Shown here piece by piece: positions 54,665-55,655 of a stretch of 55,655 nucleotides of DNA. Location: positions 1-55,655 of the forward strand of contig JAKQYE010000007.1 of NCBI GenBank assembly GCA_023356605.1, given 5' to 3'. The DNA is from Trichodesmium sp. MAG_R02 (GTDB lineage Bacteria; Cyanobacteriota; Cyanobacteriia; Cyanobacteriales; Microcoleaceae). The notes under the pieces are model-generated. The model saw only the letters and a program-made list of their open reading frames with translations, made no database searches and was not told where the DNA came from. The translations under genes and the position numbers were made by a program. Position 1 is the first letter of the stretch. Every line of letters starts with the position of its first letter.

Positions 54665-55655
54665 TTAAAGAGTTCTCCCGCCATCGCAGACAAGGCGAAA
54701 ACCAAAATAGCTGTCGTGGACGTCGCGCCTAAGATAGAGGTAGCGAATCGCAGAGCGGCAATAATTAGGAATGTAGTCCCAAGAACCGCCCCGCAGCGGT
54801 GATAGTTCTTTATTTACATTTCGCCAGACACTGCCATCTGTAGGCGCACCAGCATAGTTCTCATGCCATTCATCAGCACACCACTCCCTCACGTTTCCAT
54901 GCATGTCATATAATCCAAAAGCATTAGCAGGAAATTGACCTACAGGAGTTGTTTGCTCTCTATATTTTCCTTTTGGTCCATTGCCGTAAGTGTAGTTACC
55001 CTGATAGTTAACTAATTCAGTTGTTATAGTCTCTCCAAAGTAGAAAGGTGTAGTAGTTCCTGCGCGACAAGCATATTCCCACTCTGCTTCACTCGGTAGT
55101 CTATAGTCTCTTCCTGTTTTCTTAGAAAGCTTCTGACAAAACTCTGTAGCGTTATTCCAACTTACACATTCCACAGGGCGATTTTTTCCTTTAAATTTCG
55201 AAGGATCATTTCCCATTATTGCTTGCCACTGTTGTTGAGTAACGACATACTTTCCCATCCAAAATTCTGGCACATCTACATAATGTTGCGGACCTTCATC
55301 ATCATATCTTTTTGCTTCCGTATCTGGAGACCCTATTAGAAACCTACCTCCAGGAATTTTCACCATTTCTAAAGACACTCCATTACCCAAATCTTCAATT
55401 GCCTGTATAGCGATCCCTTGCCTACGGTTAACAATACTTCCAGAAGCATTAACCCTTACAACTTCAAAAGTAAATAATTCTCCTTTTTCTGGTTGAGCTC
55501 TTTGTGGCTGAGATATTTGTGGTGGAGAAATATGCTGAGTTTTCCTTTGAGAAGTCGGTTGAATAACAGACAAAATTTCTCCTACATTTTGAAACCTTTT
55601 CTTAGTTGCTCCCACAATCATTTTATCCAAGATTTCTCCACATTTATTACTCACA
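54665..55655 (-). CDS. C-terminal part of a Ser/Thr kinase-FGE (sulfatase-modifying) fusion, likely DGR target; cut by window edge
   Basis: The frame runs into the window from the right. The first visible part, GEILDKMIVGATKKRFQNVG-EIL, is the usual end of a cyanobacterial Pkn2-type kinase domain, so the apparent GTG near 55654 is not the start. A linker with QISQPQRAQPEKG follows. The formylglycine-generating-enzyme (FGE-sulfatase/C-lectin-like) domain spans ~95-325: MVKIPGGRFLIGSPDTEAKR, RPVECVSWNNATEFCQKLSK, YRLPSEAEWEYACRAGTTTP, GNVREWCADEWHENYAG, LRGGSWDYIPNYCRSA and GFRLVCDGG. The residues between LRGGSW and YFGFRLVC are highly unusual and look diversified. It probably senses or binds ligands. 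Confidence 0.88.
   Translation of the reverse strand, partial: VSNKCGEILDKMIVGATKKRFQNVGEILSVIQPTSQRKTQHISPPQISQPQRAQPEKGELFTFEVVRVNASGSIVNRRQGIAIQAIEDLGNGVSLEMVKIPGGRFLIGSPDTEAKRYDDEGPQHYVDVPEFWMGKYVVTQQQWQAIMGNDPSKFKGKNRPVECVSWNNATEFCQKLSKKTGRDYRLPSEAEWEYACRAGTTTPFYFGETITTELVNYQGNYTYGNGPKGKYREQTTPVGQFPANAFGLYDMHGNVREWCADEWHENYAGAPTDGSVWRNVNKELSPLRGGSWDYIPNYCRSAIRYLYLRRDVHDSYFGFRLVCDGGRTL
54695..54790 (-). other. Putative variable region (VR) of a diversity-generating retroelement
   Basis: After GGSW the codons read GAC TAC ATT CCT AAT TAT, TGC CGC TCT GCG, ATT CGC TAC CTC TAT CTT, AGG CGC GAC, GTC CAC GAC AGC TAT, then TTT GGT TTT CGC. Almost all the odd positions are NNC or NNT. Replacing their first two bases by AA gives Asn (AAC/AAT) each time, which is the template codon that adenine mutagenesis favours. 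No matching template repeat or reverse transcriptase is in the window. Confidence 0.6.

Noticed and set aside
1..55655. CRISPR array
   Set aside because: No set of regularly spaced 25-40 bp repeats was seen. The repeats present are dispersed MITEs and a short 36-bp coding repeat.

Overview
The window is cyanobacterial DNA with low GC. The evidence is psbX, a Ycf66-family gene, a high-light-inducible (HLIP) protein gene, a CrtD-like carotenoid desaturase gene and scattered GCGATCGC (HIP1) octamers. The intergenic regions are long and littered with decayed IS200/IS605 tnpB copies and short inverted-repeat elements (MITEs). This would fit a repeat-rich filamentous genome, but I cannot name the genus from sequence alone.

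Layout. 1-1600: end of a transposase, gene relics, tRNA-Leu(GAG), MITEs. 1.6-10.3 kb: a housekeeping and photosynthesis block (accC, yggT, psbX, ycf66, hli), interrupted by two tnpB relics and by two exported proteins that share a PPC domain. 10.6-11.15 kb: relic of sdhB. 11.2-30.3 kb, minus strand: specialised-metabolism genes (ABC exporter, C-PCP-C-A-PCP NRPS, Gfo/Idh oxidoreductase, O-methyltransferase, NagZ-type glycosidase, second ABC exporter, KS-AT-ACP-TE polyketide synthase). 30.6-41.8 kb, plus strand: a divergent gene run (radical SAM, carbamoyltransferase, small membrane protein, GT2, GT2, radical SAM, GT2, radical SAM, free-standing ACP, ATP-grasp ligase, GT28-like glycosyltransferase). 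42-44.4 kb: broken second copy of nagZ, relics, MITEs. 44.4-54 kb: crtD, M16 peptidase, CAP lipoprotein, thrC flanked by two ThiS/MoaD-like proteins, and a C39-like peptidase. 54.1-55.7 kb: a tiny gene and the C-terminal end of a kinase-FGE fusion whose last 40 codons look like the variable region of a diversity-generating retroelement (DGR).

Working model (inference). The 11-42 kb region encodes a glycosylated, carbamoylated and methylated polyketide and/or peptide product. The NRPS and PKS supply acyl and aminoacyl parts. The ACP/ATP-grasp pair may add an amide. Three radical SAM enzymes and four glycosyltransferases tailor sugars or the chain, and two ABC exporters move the product out. 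I do not recognise this gene combination as a named pathway. About 0.8 kb of nagZ is repeated directly at both ends of the 19-kb core, so the core may have been inserted or rearranged by recombination.

The other notable points are an in-frame palindromic insertion inside the NRPS adenylation domain, a MITE family whose insertion with TA duplication is caught inside the nagZ copy, a MITE nested inside another MITE, and the DGR-type variable region at the right edge.
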